This document shows, piece after piece, positions 1 through 5,554 of a DNA stretch of 6,322 nucleotides. The DNA comes from Bacillota bacterium (GTDB lineage Bacteria; Bacillota; UBA4882; JAAYXC01). The position numbers and the translations under genes were made by a program. Each line of letters begins with the position of its first letter. Positions within the stretch are counted from its first letter, which is position 1. The notes beneath the pieces are model-generated. The model had not been told where the DNA came from. It made no database searches and worked only from the letters and a program-made list of their open reading frames with translations. The stretch lies in contig JAAYXC010000319.1 of NCBI GenBank assembly GCA_012516115.1, forward strand, positions 1 to 6,322, written 5' to 3'.

Positions 1-14
1 ACTTCTTCTCCCAT
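1..14 (-). CDS. Possible first codons of the next operon gene (era expected), cut by the window edge
   Basis: On the minus strand an ATG at 14..12 opens a frame reading M-G-E-E before the window ends. In the conserved Bacillota gene order the gene after cdd is era, the GTPase that assists 30S ribosome assembly, so this could be its start. The visible residues are too few to identify anything. The nearest Shine-Dalgarno-like sequence (AGGAG, around 33..37) is about 18 bases upstream of the ATG, which is too far for a good site, so the true start may lie outside the window. The assignment rests on gene order alone. Confidence 0.22.
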
Positions 15-65
15 TTGCTTCTTGGCGCCTTTCTCCTACCTACGGTACTTCTCTTCGGGCATCCT

Positions 66-512
66 CTAGCCGTCTCTACCGGAAAACCCCTCTTCCCCGC
101 GCGCTTTCTTGGCGGAAAGGGATTGGCGGGTAAAGGCGGCTGGGAAGAGCGCGGCCAAATCGGTCCGCTCTATATGCCCTTCCAGATCGGCCAGGTAGAC
201 CTCCAGGTCCGGGCCGAACTCGGTCAGAAACTGCCGGCCGATCCCGCAGGGCGGCACCAGGGGAGGACCTTCGGCCACCACGGCCAGGGCCAGAAACCGC
301 CGTTCGCCGGCGGCGACCGCTTTTACCGCCGCCACCCGTTCCGCGCAGATGGTCGCCCCGTAAGAGGCGTTCTCGACGTTGCAACCTTCGTAGATCTTAC
401 CCGACTCCGCGCGGAGCGCCGCGCCCACGCGGAACACGGAATAAGGAGCATAGGCCATCTCCCTGGCCGCCGTGGCCCGGGCAATGAGCTCTTTTTCCCC
501 GGTGCCTTTCAT
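66..512 (-). CDS. cdd: Cytidine deaminase, tetrameric type, with one zinc-ligand Cys replaced by Gly
   Basis: Homologue of cytidine deaminase, the cytosolic salvage enzyme that hydrolyses cytidine and deoxycytidine to uridine and deoxyuridine. The 148-residue product fits the small homotetrameric class. Visible family motifs are AYAPYS-F-VGAAL (residues 20-33), the ribose-binding N45-x-E47 within GCNVENASYG, and ICAER (55-59) with zinc ligand C56 and catalytic proton shuttle E58. The second zinc motif, normally P-C-G-x-C-R-Q, reads P88-C89-G90-I91-G92-R93-Q94: the last cysteine is Gly, encoded GGC where TGC would give Cys. With a three-Cys zinc site in this class, activity is doubtful unless water or another side chain substitutes, or the base is miscalled. 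The ATG at 512 overlaps the DUF502 stop in an ATGA arrangement, and GGAGG at 524..520 sits 7 bases upstream, so translation is probably coupled. It ends in TAG. Family identity is sure; function is not. Confidence 0.93.
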   Translation of the reverse strand: MKGTGEKELIARATAAREMAYAPYSVFRVGAALRAESGKIYEGCNVENASYGATICAERVAAVKAVAAGERRFLALAVVAEGPPLVPPCGIGRQFLTEFGPDLEVYLADLEGHIERTDLAALFPAAFTRQSLSAKKARGEEGFSGRDG

Positions 513-1123
513 CCTTCTCCCTCCCGTTCCTCCCTTCCGTTCTCCGGCTTTACCACTCCGGCGGAAAGAAGCAATTTCAATCCCTGATCCACGCTCATCA
601 TCGGATACAGGAGCTCCTCCTCCGGCACCTGGAGCAAGAAACCGGTGGTCGGGTTGGGTACGGTGGGAACGAAGACGTTCACCATCTCCCGTCCCGCCGC
701 CTGAATGCAGGCCACCGGCGCACGACCGGTAAGAAATCCCAGCGTGTAAAGGCCGGGCCGCGGGTACTCCAGCATCACCACCTTCCGGAAGCCCCCATGC
801 TCCGGGGTGGAGAGGGCCTCGGCGAACTGCCTGGTGGTCCCGTAGATCGATCCCACGAACGGAAGCCGCATCAGGAGGGACTCCAACCACCCCAGGGCCC
901 GTTTGCCCACATAATTGGTGGTAAAAAGCCCGGCGCCGAAGAGGATGACCAAAAGGGCCAGAAGTCCCATCCCCGGCAAGCGCCGACCGATAATGCCTTC
1001 AAGGAAGTCACCCAGTACCCCGTCGGCAAAACGGAGGATGAACCAGAGGACGTACCCGGTGATGACCGCCGGCATCACCACGAAGATCCCGGTACCCACG
1101 TAATTACGGAACTTCTTCCACAC
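509..1123 (-). CDS. DUF502 family membrane protein
   Basis: Integral membrane protein of the DUF502 family, whose molecular role is not established. Starting at GTG 1123 the product has 204 residues and begins MWKKFRNYVGTG, as usual for the family. Two membrane segments are visible, about residues 9-32 and 50-70. A soluble domain follows, carrying the family signatures P-x-x-x-x-IYGTTRQ (88-99) and VFVPTVPNPTTGF (150-162), then a conserved-looking stretch ending SAGVVKP and a charged Glu/Gly/Arg tail. The same frame stays open to a TTG at 1189, only 4 bases after the dgkA-PAP2 stop. That longer start would add 22 residues, encode the 9-bp hairpin at 1158-1180 and lacks a clear ribosome site, so GTG 1123 is preferred although its own site (GGGAAG) is weak. 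The gene sits between dgkA and cdd, where Bacillus subtilis has none, and its TGA overlaps the cdd start. Start uncertain; family assignment firm. Confidence 0.88.
   Translation of the reverse strand: MWKKFRNYVGTGIFVVMPAVITGYVLWFILRFADGVLGDFLEGIIGRRLPGMGLLALLVILFGAGLFTTNYVGKRALGWLESLLMRLPFVGSIYGTTRQFAEALSTPEHGGFRKVVMLEYPRPGLYTLGFLTGRAPVACIQAAGREMVNVFVPTVPNPTTGFLLQVPEEELLYPMMSVDQGLKLLLSAGVVKPENGREEREGEG
520..524 (-). promoter_or_regulatory. Ribosome binding site of cdd inside the DUF502 3' end
   Basis: GGAGG on the minus strand lies 7 bases before the cdd ATG at 512. It is embedded in the codons for the Glu/Gly/Arg-rich tail of the DUF502 protein, which may partly explain that tail's composition. 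It supports the ATG at 512 over any longer in-frame extension of cdd. Confidence 0.8.
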
Positions 1124-1157
1124 CCACGACCACTTCCCGCTGACGATCTCTTCACCG

Positions 1158-1180
1158 CCCTCGTTCCACGCGAACGAGGG
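1158..1180 (-). other. Perfect 9-bp hairpin between dgkA-PAP2 and DUF502
   Basis: Bases 1158-1166 (CCCTCGTTC) and 1172-1180 (GAACGAGGG) are exact inverted repeats around a 5-base loop. On the transcript the hairpin begins about 13 bases after the dgkA-PAP2 stop and ends about 35 bases before the preferred DUF502 GTG. No U-run follows, so it is not a classical terminator. It could stabilise mRNA ends, be a processing site, or modulate DUF502 translation. If DUF502 starts at TTG 1189, the hairpin lies in its coding sequence. Confidence 0.6.
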
Positions 1181-1193
1181 AAGACGCAATTTT

Positions 1194-1904
1194 TTAGCCC
1201 AACCGATAAAAGAACTGGAAAACGGCCAGGGCGAGGAGCGTCCCGATGGCCGCGCCGGCCAGGACCTCTAAGAAAGAATGGATCCGCGTCTCCAGCCTGC
1301 TTTCGGCCACCAGGAGGGCCAAAAGCAAGGCCAGAATGGCGATGATGGGCTGGCGGGCCAGGAAAACCGCCGTGGTGGCCAGCGCAAAAGCGACGGCCGT
1401 ATGCCCGCTCGGCATCCCGCCTTGCATGAGCACCTTGCGTCGACCGAGGATCTTCAATATCAATACGACCAGCACGACCAGGATCAGAACGGCCAGGGTA
1501 AGATACGGGGGGGAACGTCGCAGACGTTCCACCGTCAGGGGGAGGAACCGGTCGAAGGAAGGAATGAAGACCAGGTACCCCACGAGGATGGCATAGAGGG
1601 CGGCCACCAGCACGGCCCCGGCCGCCACGTTCTTGGCCGTGGCGGCCAAAGGATGAAACTCCTCGGTGAAAAGATCCACCGTTACTTCGATCGCGGTGTT
1701 GAACATCTCGGCCAAAAGAACCAGGGCCACGGCCGAAGAAAGGGCGAGAAGCTCGGTTCTGGTCAGACGAAGGCCCAGGGCCAAAAGAAAGACCCCCGCC
1801 CCGGCCGCCACATGCCAACGCATATGCCGCTGGGTGCGCAGGGCATGGAATAACCCCTGGAAAGCGCAGTCAAAGCTCTCGATGGTGTTCTTCCGCGGCC
1901 GCAT
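1194..1904 (-). CDS. dgkA: Fused diacylglycerol/undecaprenol kinase (DgkA type) and PAP2 phosphatase-like membrane protein
   Basis: The 236-residue polytopic membrane protein joins two lipid-phosphate domains. Residues about 1-115 are a DgkA-type kinase: E66-M-F-N69-T-A-I-E73-x3-D77 matches the family's catalytic ELxNTAIExxxD core, and A90-K91-N92-x-A-A-G-A matches the AKDxAAGA motif except for Asn at the Asp position. Gram-positive homologues phosphorylate undecaprenol for cell-wall lipid carrier supply, so that role is more likely than diacylglycerol kinase. Residues about 130-236 are a PAP2-like domain with GGMPSGH (162-168) and S202-R203-x5-H209-x3-E213. The usual upstream K-x6-RP motif is not seen and the last acid is Glu rather than Asp. 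From memory, similar fused proteins in Clostridia share these variations, but I cannot verify it here. The PAP2 half might return the phospho-lipid to free lipid or only assist the kinase. The ATG at 1904 (or GTG at 1907) follows AAGGA by 10 (or 7) bases and overlaps the ybeY end by about 35 bases. Confidence 0.92.
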   Translation of the reverse strand: MRPRKNTIESFDCAFQGLFHALRTQRHMRWHVAAGAGVFLLALGLRLTRTELLALSSAVALVLLAEMFNTAIEVTVDLFTEEFHPLAATAKNVAAGAVLVAALYAILVGYLVFIPSFDRFLPLTVERLRRSPPYLTLAVLILVVLVVLILKILGRRKVLMQGGMPSGHTAVAFALATTAVFLARQPIIAILALLLALLVAESRLETRIHSFLEVLAGAAIGTLLALAVFQFFYRLG

Positions 1905-2367
1905 CACGTTTCAGTCCTTGGGCGTTCAAGATGTCTTCTTCCAGGCGCCGCATCTCTTCTGCCTCTTCCGGTCGGTCGTGGTCATAGCCTAAAAGATGTA
2001 AAAGGCCGTGCACGGCGAGATAGGCCAATTCACGGGCCAGCGAATGGTCATACTCCGCCGCCTGGGCCACGGCCCGCTCAGCCGAGATCACCACATCGCC
2101 CAAAACCTCCGGGCCCGGTTCGAGGTAGGCCGGTTCCTCCGGGGTCTCCTCGCGCAGGCCGAAGGAAAGGACATCGGTGGGGGCATCTATCCCCCGGTAT
2201 TCCCGATTAAGCTCGTGGAGATAAGGGTCGTCCGCCAGGGTGATCCCGGCTTCCGCCTCCCCATGACCGAAGCGGGCCAGGGTGGCCTCGCCCACCCGGT
2301 GCAGGAGTTCCACCAAATCCGGGGCGATCTCCACTTTATCCTGCAGGTTGTTTACGTAGATCGCCAT
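1870..2367 (-). CDS. ybeY: YbeY endoribonuclease, rRNA maturation factor (yqfG in Bacillus)
   Basis: YbeY is a zinc-dependent single-strand endoribonuclease involved in 16S rRNA 3'-end maturation and ribosome quality control in the cytosol. The 165-residue product has the family's zinc signature H120-G-L-L-H124-L-L-G-Y-D-H130 (H-x3-H-x5-H). It also has the NREYRGIDAPTDVLSF block (54-69), including conserved R58 and TDVLSF, and LGDVVIS (89-95). A short Ala/Glu/His tail after residue 152 is coded where the downstream gene overlaps and is probably not functional. The ATG at 2367 has a purine-rich AAGGGGG site a few bases upstream. The start lies inside the pgpH 3' end (32-base overlap) and its TGA lies inside the dgkA-PAP2 start, so all three are likely co-translated. 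phoH and ybeY are partners in many bacteria (ybeZ-ybeY in E. coli); here they are separated by pgpH, as in Bacillus. Confidence 0.97.
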   Translation of the reverse strand: MAIYVNNLQDKVEIAPDLVELLHRVGEATLARFGHGEAEAGITLADDPYLHELNREYRGIDAPTDVLSFGLREETPEEPAYLEPGPEVLGDVVISAERAVAQAAEYDHSLARELAYLAVHGLLHLLGYDHDRPEEAEEMRRLEEDILNAQGLKRDAAAEEHHREL

Positions 2368-4231
2368 TGGCCCCCTTCTTTCGCTCGATCTCCCGCAAAA
2401 CGCTTTCCGGGTATTCGATGCGGGTATGGAAGATGCCGCCGAGGACCTTGAGGAAGGCCGCCTTGATCTGTTCCAGATCGCGCAGGGTCAGGTCGCACTC
2501 GTCGAATTGACCGTCGTCGAGCCTTTCCTTGAAGATCCGCGTCACCAGCGCCTCCACCTTGGCCGGGCCCGGCTTGGTCATGGCCCGTACCGCGGCCTCC
2601 ACGGAATCGGCCAGCATGACCAGGGCCGCCTCCTTAGTACGGGGCCGGGGTCCATCGTAGCGGAAGTCCGTCTCGGCCAACTCCGTCTGGGCACTTTCCG
2701 CCGCGCGGGCGTAAAAATACCGGACGAGATCGGTCCCATGGTGTTGTTCGATGATATCCACAATGGCCTCGGGCAGCCCCCTGAGTCTGGCCATTTCCAC
2801 CCCTTCCTTGACGTGGGCCGTGATGATCAGTGTGCTCAGGGTGGGCGTCAATTTCTCGTGCGGGTTCTCCTGGGTTAACTGGTTCTCGGCGAAGAAATAC
2901 GGCCGCTTCAGTTTCCCGATGTCGTGATAATAGGCCCCTACCCGCACCAAAAGCCCGTCGGCGCCGATCCGTTCCGCGGCCGCCTCGGCCAAGTTCCCCA
3001 CCATAATGCTATGGTGGTAAGTCCCGGGCGCCTCGATCAACATCTGCCTGAGTAAAGGCTGGTTCGGGTTGGCCAGCTCCAAAAGACGGATGGCCGAGGT
3101 CAGGCCGAAGAGGTTTTCGAGGAAAGGTAAAAGCCCGATGGCCATCACCGCGGCGGTGAACCCGTTGAACCCGGCCAAAAGAAACCGCGGCCAGGGTGGA
3201 AAGGCCCCGGCGAAAAACCCCAGCAGGGCCACGGAAAAGATGTTGGCCAGGGCGATGAAAAGGCCGCTTCGCATCAGGTCGGCGCGCTGCTGGCGCTGGT
3301 GGAGGACGAAGACGGCCACGCTACCGCCGAAAAGGGTATAGAGAACCAGGTTCAACTGGAACCCGTTTATTACCCCCATCAAGAGGGCCAGGAGGACGGT
3401 CAGCATGAAGGCCAACCGCGCTTCCAGAAAGAGGGTCCAGAGGATGGGGCCGAAGGCCACCGGGGCGAAATAGGCCAGGTTCGAAGAAGGGTTGAGGGCG
3501 AAGAACTTCCCCACCACCGCGGCCAGGATGGTGGTGAGGGCGATCGGATAAAGAAAACGTTCCTGGCGGAGCATCTCGCGGTGGAACCGGTGGAGATAGC
3601 CCACGGCCAGGGCACCGAGGGCCAGCACGAACAAGACCAGGCCCAGGAAGGCCACCGGCAGGCCGGTTTTCCCTTCCACCAACCGCAGATGTTGTAAAAG
3701 CTGGTATTTTTCTTCCGTGACGATCTCGCCTTTTTCCAGCACCGGCTCTCCGCTTCGGTAGACCACCGGCGGAATCTTTTCCTTGGCCTGTTCGGCCAGC
3801 CGCGCCACCCTTTCCCGGTCGAGAACCAGATTCGGGGCCAGCAGCCCTCCGAGGACCTCAAGAAGCAGCCGGTCGCCCGGATCGCCCCCCATGGTCGCCA
3901 GTATCTCCGGCAGGCGCGCGCGGACAACGGAGAGGTTAAGCGTGCTTATCCGCTCTTTCTCCTGGATGGGCACCAGGAAGCGCTGCAAATCGCGGCGAAG
4001 GCTTTCAAAACGTTCCGGCTTTATGGCCAGGAGTTCATCCCAGACGGTGGCGGAAAACCCGGTCCAACGCGCCCGCAGACGGGCCTTGGCCTCCACGGCG
4101 GGGAGGCCCCGCGCCTCGGACACGTCTTCCAACCACCGGTCCAGCCGGATCTCGGCGTAGGCCCCGCTCTCGGGGGCGATGTACCAGTTGGCCGGATCGC
4201 CTTCGGCTTCCACCATGACCCGACGTGCCAC
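2336..4231 (-). CDS. pgpH: PgpH/YqfF main body: extracytoplasmic domain, seven membrane helices and cytosolic HD phosphodiesterase
   Basis: Intact PgpH is a membrane phosphodiesterase that hydrolyses the second messenger c-di-AMP to pApA. Numbering from GTG 4231 (631 residues), residues about 1-185 are the extracytoplasmic 7TMR-HDED region and ending in a typical EKGEIVTEEKYQLL stretch. About 190-370 hold seven hydrophobic segments. About 378-605 are the HD domain with H406-H407, H436-D437-I-G-K, H473, H497-H498 and D542, the metal-binding pattern of the family. All catalytic residues look intact. The GTG is simply the first start-type codon after the TAG at 4255..4253; GAGGA lies almost against it and ATG 4216 has no good site, so reinitiation looks poor. 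Without the N-terminal helix, topology would predict the HD domain on the wrong side of the membrane. The natural start is TTG 4507. The 3' end overlaps ybeY by 32 bases. Confidence 0.85.
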   Translation of the reverse strand: MARRVMVEAEGDPANWYIAPESGAYAEIRLDRWLEDVSEARGLPAVEAKARLRARWTGFSATVWDELLAIKPERFESLRRDLQRFLVPIQEKERISTLNLSVVRARLPEILATMGGDPGDRLLLEVLGGLLAPNLVLDRERVARLAEQAKEKIPPVVYRSGEPVLEKGEIVTEEKYQLLQHLRLVEGKTGLPVAFLGLVLFVLALGALAVGYLHRFHREMLRQERFLYPIALTTILAAVVGKFFALNPSSNLAYFAPVAFGPILWTLFLEARLAFMLTVLLALLMGVINGFQLNLVLYTLFGGSVAVFVLHQRQQRADLMRSGLFIALANIFSVALLGFFAGAFPPWPRFLLAGFNGFTAAVMAIGLLPFLENLFGLTSAIRLLELANPNQPLLRQMLIEAPGTYHHSIMVGNLAEAAAERIGADGLLVRVGAYYHDIGKLKRPYFFAENQLTQENPHEKLTPTLSTLIITAHVKEGVEMARLRGLPEAIVDIIEQHHGTDLVRYFYARAAESAQTELAETDFRYDGPRPRTKEAALVMLADSVEAAVRAMTKPGPAKVEALVTRIFKERLDDGQFDECDLTLRDLEQIKAAFLKVLGGIFHTRIEYPESVLREIERKKGANGDLRKQPAG

Positions 4232-4252
4232 TTCCTCGCGCCGACGCTGGGT

Positions 4253-4255
4253 CTA
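4253..4255 (-). other. In-frame amber codon inside pgpH
   Basis: The plus-strand cta at 4253-4255 reads TAG between TTC (Phe84) and ACC (Thr86) of the pgpH frame. It lies within the hexamer tctaga (4252-4257). CTAG is generally rare in bacterial genomes, although other genes here also stop with TAG. One base change could make it Gln, Lys, Glu, Ser, Leu, Trp or Tyr. Confidence 0.9.
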
Positions 4256-4507
4256 GAAGGGATCCTCCACCTCGCGGGGGGCCAGGATCGTCCTTTCCGC
4301 CGGCCGGCCCACCACCACCGCTACCTGGGGAGGGACGAGCCCGATCTGCATTACGGCCACCAGGGCACAAAAAAGCCCCGCCGCGAAAAAGGATTCGCGG
4401 AATAAAGGCTTGGCCATGGTCGCCTGATAAAGGAGTTTCCCCAGGCGAAAGAGGTGGGTCAACCTCCTCCGCCCGGCCTCGGGTTTATTTCCGTTGCTGC
4501 TATGCAA
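4253..4507 (-). CDS. pgpH: N-terminal fragment of PgpH/YqfF ending at the in-frame TAG
   Basis: This 84-residue piece is the missing amino end of the downstream PgpH frame. Residues 1-39 are a basic cytosolic segment, about 40-58 (FFAAGLFCALVAVMQIGL) a single membrane helix, and 59-84 the start of the extracytoplasmic domain, including I74-L-A-P-R-E-V-E-D, which matches the family's IRAPRDxxD element. In relatives this element runs straight into a T-E-x-x-R-x-E-A stretch; here that stretch (T-Q-R-R-R-E-E-V-A) follows immediately after the TAG in the same frame. The TTG start at 4507 is chosen because AGGAG lies 7 bases upstream. TTG at 4462 abuts a GGAGGAGG run and ATG at 4417 has only a weak site. 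Alone, the fragment has no catalytic domain. Confidence 0.7.
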   Translation of the reverse strand: MHSSNGNKPEAGRRRLTHLFRLGKLLYQATMAKPLFRESFFAAGLFCALVAVMQIGLVPPQVAVVVGRPAERTILAPREVEDPF

Positions 4508-4514
4508 GGCCCCA

Positions 4515-4519
4515 CTCCT
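4515..4519 (-). promoter_or_regulatory. Ribosome binding site deciding the TTG start of pgpH
   Basis: AGGAG on the minus strand ends 7 bases before TTG 4507 and is the best-placed site for any of the three candidate starts (4507, 4462, 4417). It sits directly after a T-run at 4525..4520 that closes a weak stem (see the neighbouring entry). Confidence 0.7.
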
Positions 4520-4545
4520 AAAAAACGGGCAAGACGACGGCCCCG
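4520..4545 (-). terminator. Weak terminator-like stem with T-run in the phoH-pgpH gap
   Basis: In the 45-base gap after the phoH stop, the minus strand reads CGGGGC, nine bases, GCCCG, then six T. The stem is only about five pairs with a bulged G, so it is much weaker than normal intrinsic terminators, and the pgpH ribosome site follows at once. It may cause slight attenuation or pausing, or be chance. Confidence 0.2.
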
Positions 4546-4552
4546 AAAAATC

Positions 4553-5554
4553 CTATTCCTCCGTCGGCCGCCCGGGAGAATCCTCTTCGGCGCGCAGTCC
4601 GGCTTCGTAACGTTCGTAGGCGCGGATGATGTGCTGTACCAGTTCGTGCCGGACCACGTCGCGGTCGGTCAGGAAGACCACGGCGATCCCGGGTACATCG
4701 GCCATGATGGCCGGGATCTCCGCCAGGCCGGAGACAAGCCCCTTCGGCAGGTCGACCTGGGTGATATCCCCGGTGACCACGGCCTTGGAACCAAAACCCA
4801 GCCGGGTCAGGAACATCTTCATCTGCTCCCGGGTGGTATTCTGTGCCTCATCGAGGATGATAAACGAATCGTCCAGGGTCCGCCCGCGCATATAGGCCAG
4901 CGGAGCGATCTCGATGATGCCCCGTTCCATATAACGCTGAAAGACCTCCACCCCGAGGATGTCGTAGAGGGCATCATAGAGGGGACGAAGATAGGGGTCC
5001 ACTTTCTCCTGGAGATCGCCGGGGAGGAACCCGAGCTTCTCGCCTGCTTCCACGGCGGGTCGCGTCAGCACAATGCGGTCGATCTCCTTAGCCTGAAGGG
5101 CCCGGATGGCCATGGCCACCGCCAGGTAGGTCTTGCCGGTCCCCGCAGGGCCGATGCCGAAGGTGAGCCCGTGGGACTTGATGGCCTCCACGTACCTCCG
5201 TTGCCCCAGCGTCCGCGGGCAGATCCTCTTTCCCCGGGCCGTGATCTGAATCACTTCGTCTTCCAAACGGCGGACGCTCTCCAGCTCCCCCGCCTTGGCC
5301 AGGCGGATGGCATAGTCCACTTCCCGCAAAGAGATGTTGCGCCCCTGTTCCACTTCAGCACAGAGGGTGGTTAAAACCGAAAGCGCCTGCTCCACGGCGG
5401 TCTCGCTTCCGTGGAGGCGGACGACGTTTCCCCGCGCATAGGCTTCGATGCCCAATCCGGCCTCCAGGCGATGCAGATGTTCATCATGCCGTCCGAAGAG
5501 CGAAGGCGCCAGTCTGTTTTCTACCGTAAACTCTCGTTCCGCTTCCGCGGCCAA
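4553..5554 (-). CDS. phoH: PhoH family ATPase (PhoH-like, YbeZ type)
   Basis: Cytosolic PhoH-like P-loop ATPase, a family linked to RNA metabolism and ribosome maturation and a frequent partner of YbeY. The 333-residue product compares with about 320 in Bacillus. Residues about 1-105 form the N-terminal KH-like region, including LFGRHDEHLHRLEAGLG (19-35). The ATPase core has Walker A G135-P-A-G-T-G-K141-T142, the LTRPAVEAGEKLGFLPGD block (163-180), IEIAPLAYMRGRTL (214-227), Walker B FIILDE (231-236) followed by AQNTT, and SKAVVTGDITQVDLP (256-270). All expected ATP-binding residues are present. The tail after about 317 is acidic and variable. The start is TTG 5554, with AAGG four bases upstream. 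It lies within the yqfD 3' end, giving a 34-base overlap that suggests coupled translation. The stop is TAG, followed by a 45-base gap before pgpH. Confidence 0.96.
   Translation of the reverse strand: MAAEAEREFTVENRLAPSLFGRHDEHLHRLEAGLGIEAYARGNVVRLHGSETAVEQALSVLTTLCAEVEQGRNISLREVDYAIRLAKAGELESVRRLEDEVIQITARGKRICPRTLGQRRYVEAIKSHGLTFGIGPAGTGKTYLAVAMAIRALQAKEIDRIVLTRPAVEAGEKLGFLPGDLQEKVDPYLRPLYDALYDILGVEVFQRYMERGIIEIAPLAYMRGRTLDDSFIILDEAQNTTREQMKMFLTRLGFGSKAVVTGDITQVDLPKGLVSGLAEIPAIMADVPGIAVVFLTDRDVVRHELVQHIIRAYERYEAGLRAEEDSPGRPTEE

Larger units (their letters stand above)
2336..4507 (-). pseudogene. pgpH: pgpH/yqfF reading frame interrupted by one in-frame TAG at codon 85
   Basis: Read from TTG 4507 to TAA 2336 this is one continuous frame of 723 sense-or-amber codons, close to the length of Bacillus YqfF (about 711 residues), with a single internal stop, TAG at 4255..4253. 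Both sides are recognisable PgpH: membrane anchor and start of the extracytoplasmic domain before it; the rest of that domain, seven helices and the HD domain after it. No frameshift is needed. TAG ends three other genes here (cdd, phoH, yqfD), so it is a normal stop in this genome and general recoding is unlikely. Possible explanations are a recent nonsense mutation, a base-call error, or stop readthrough. No other stop has accumulated in 638 codons, which argues against an old pseudogene. The two open parts are listed separately. Confidence 0.8.

Noticed and set aside
36..62. Mini-frame after cdd reading MPEEKYRR then stop, faintly like an Era N-terminus
   Set aside because: It stops after eight residues and no Era G1 motif follows in any frame before the window ends.
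66..890. A 274-residue version of cytidine deaminase with a long N-terminal extension
   Set aside because: The extension overlaps DUF502 coding sequence in another frame and looks like random Arg/Gly-rich translation; ATG 512 has a well-placed GGAGG and the family length fits 148 residues.
1124..1189. TTG 1189 as the DUF502 start
   Set aside because: It adds 22 residues unlike the family N-terminus, lacks a clear ribosome site and would encode the perfect hairpin; kept only as an alternative.
1278..1853. Plus-strand frame of 191 codons opposite dgkA-PAP2
   Set aside because: Low-complexity Gln/Gly/Arg-rich translation with no domain; antisense of a clear membrane protein gene.
4253..4255. 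Genome-wide reassignment of TAG to an amino acid
   Set aside because: cdd, phoH and yqfD in this window all end in TAG at positions consistent with normal protein lengths, so TAG works as a stop here; site-specific readthrough is not excluded.
4454..5374. Long plus-strand open frame of 306 codons opposite phoH
   Set aside because: It is the antisense shadow of a strongly conserved PhoH frame, with no recognisable domain; such frames are common in GC-rich DNA.
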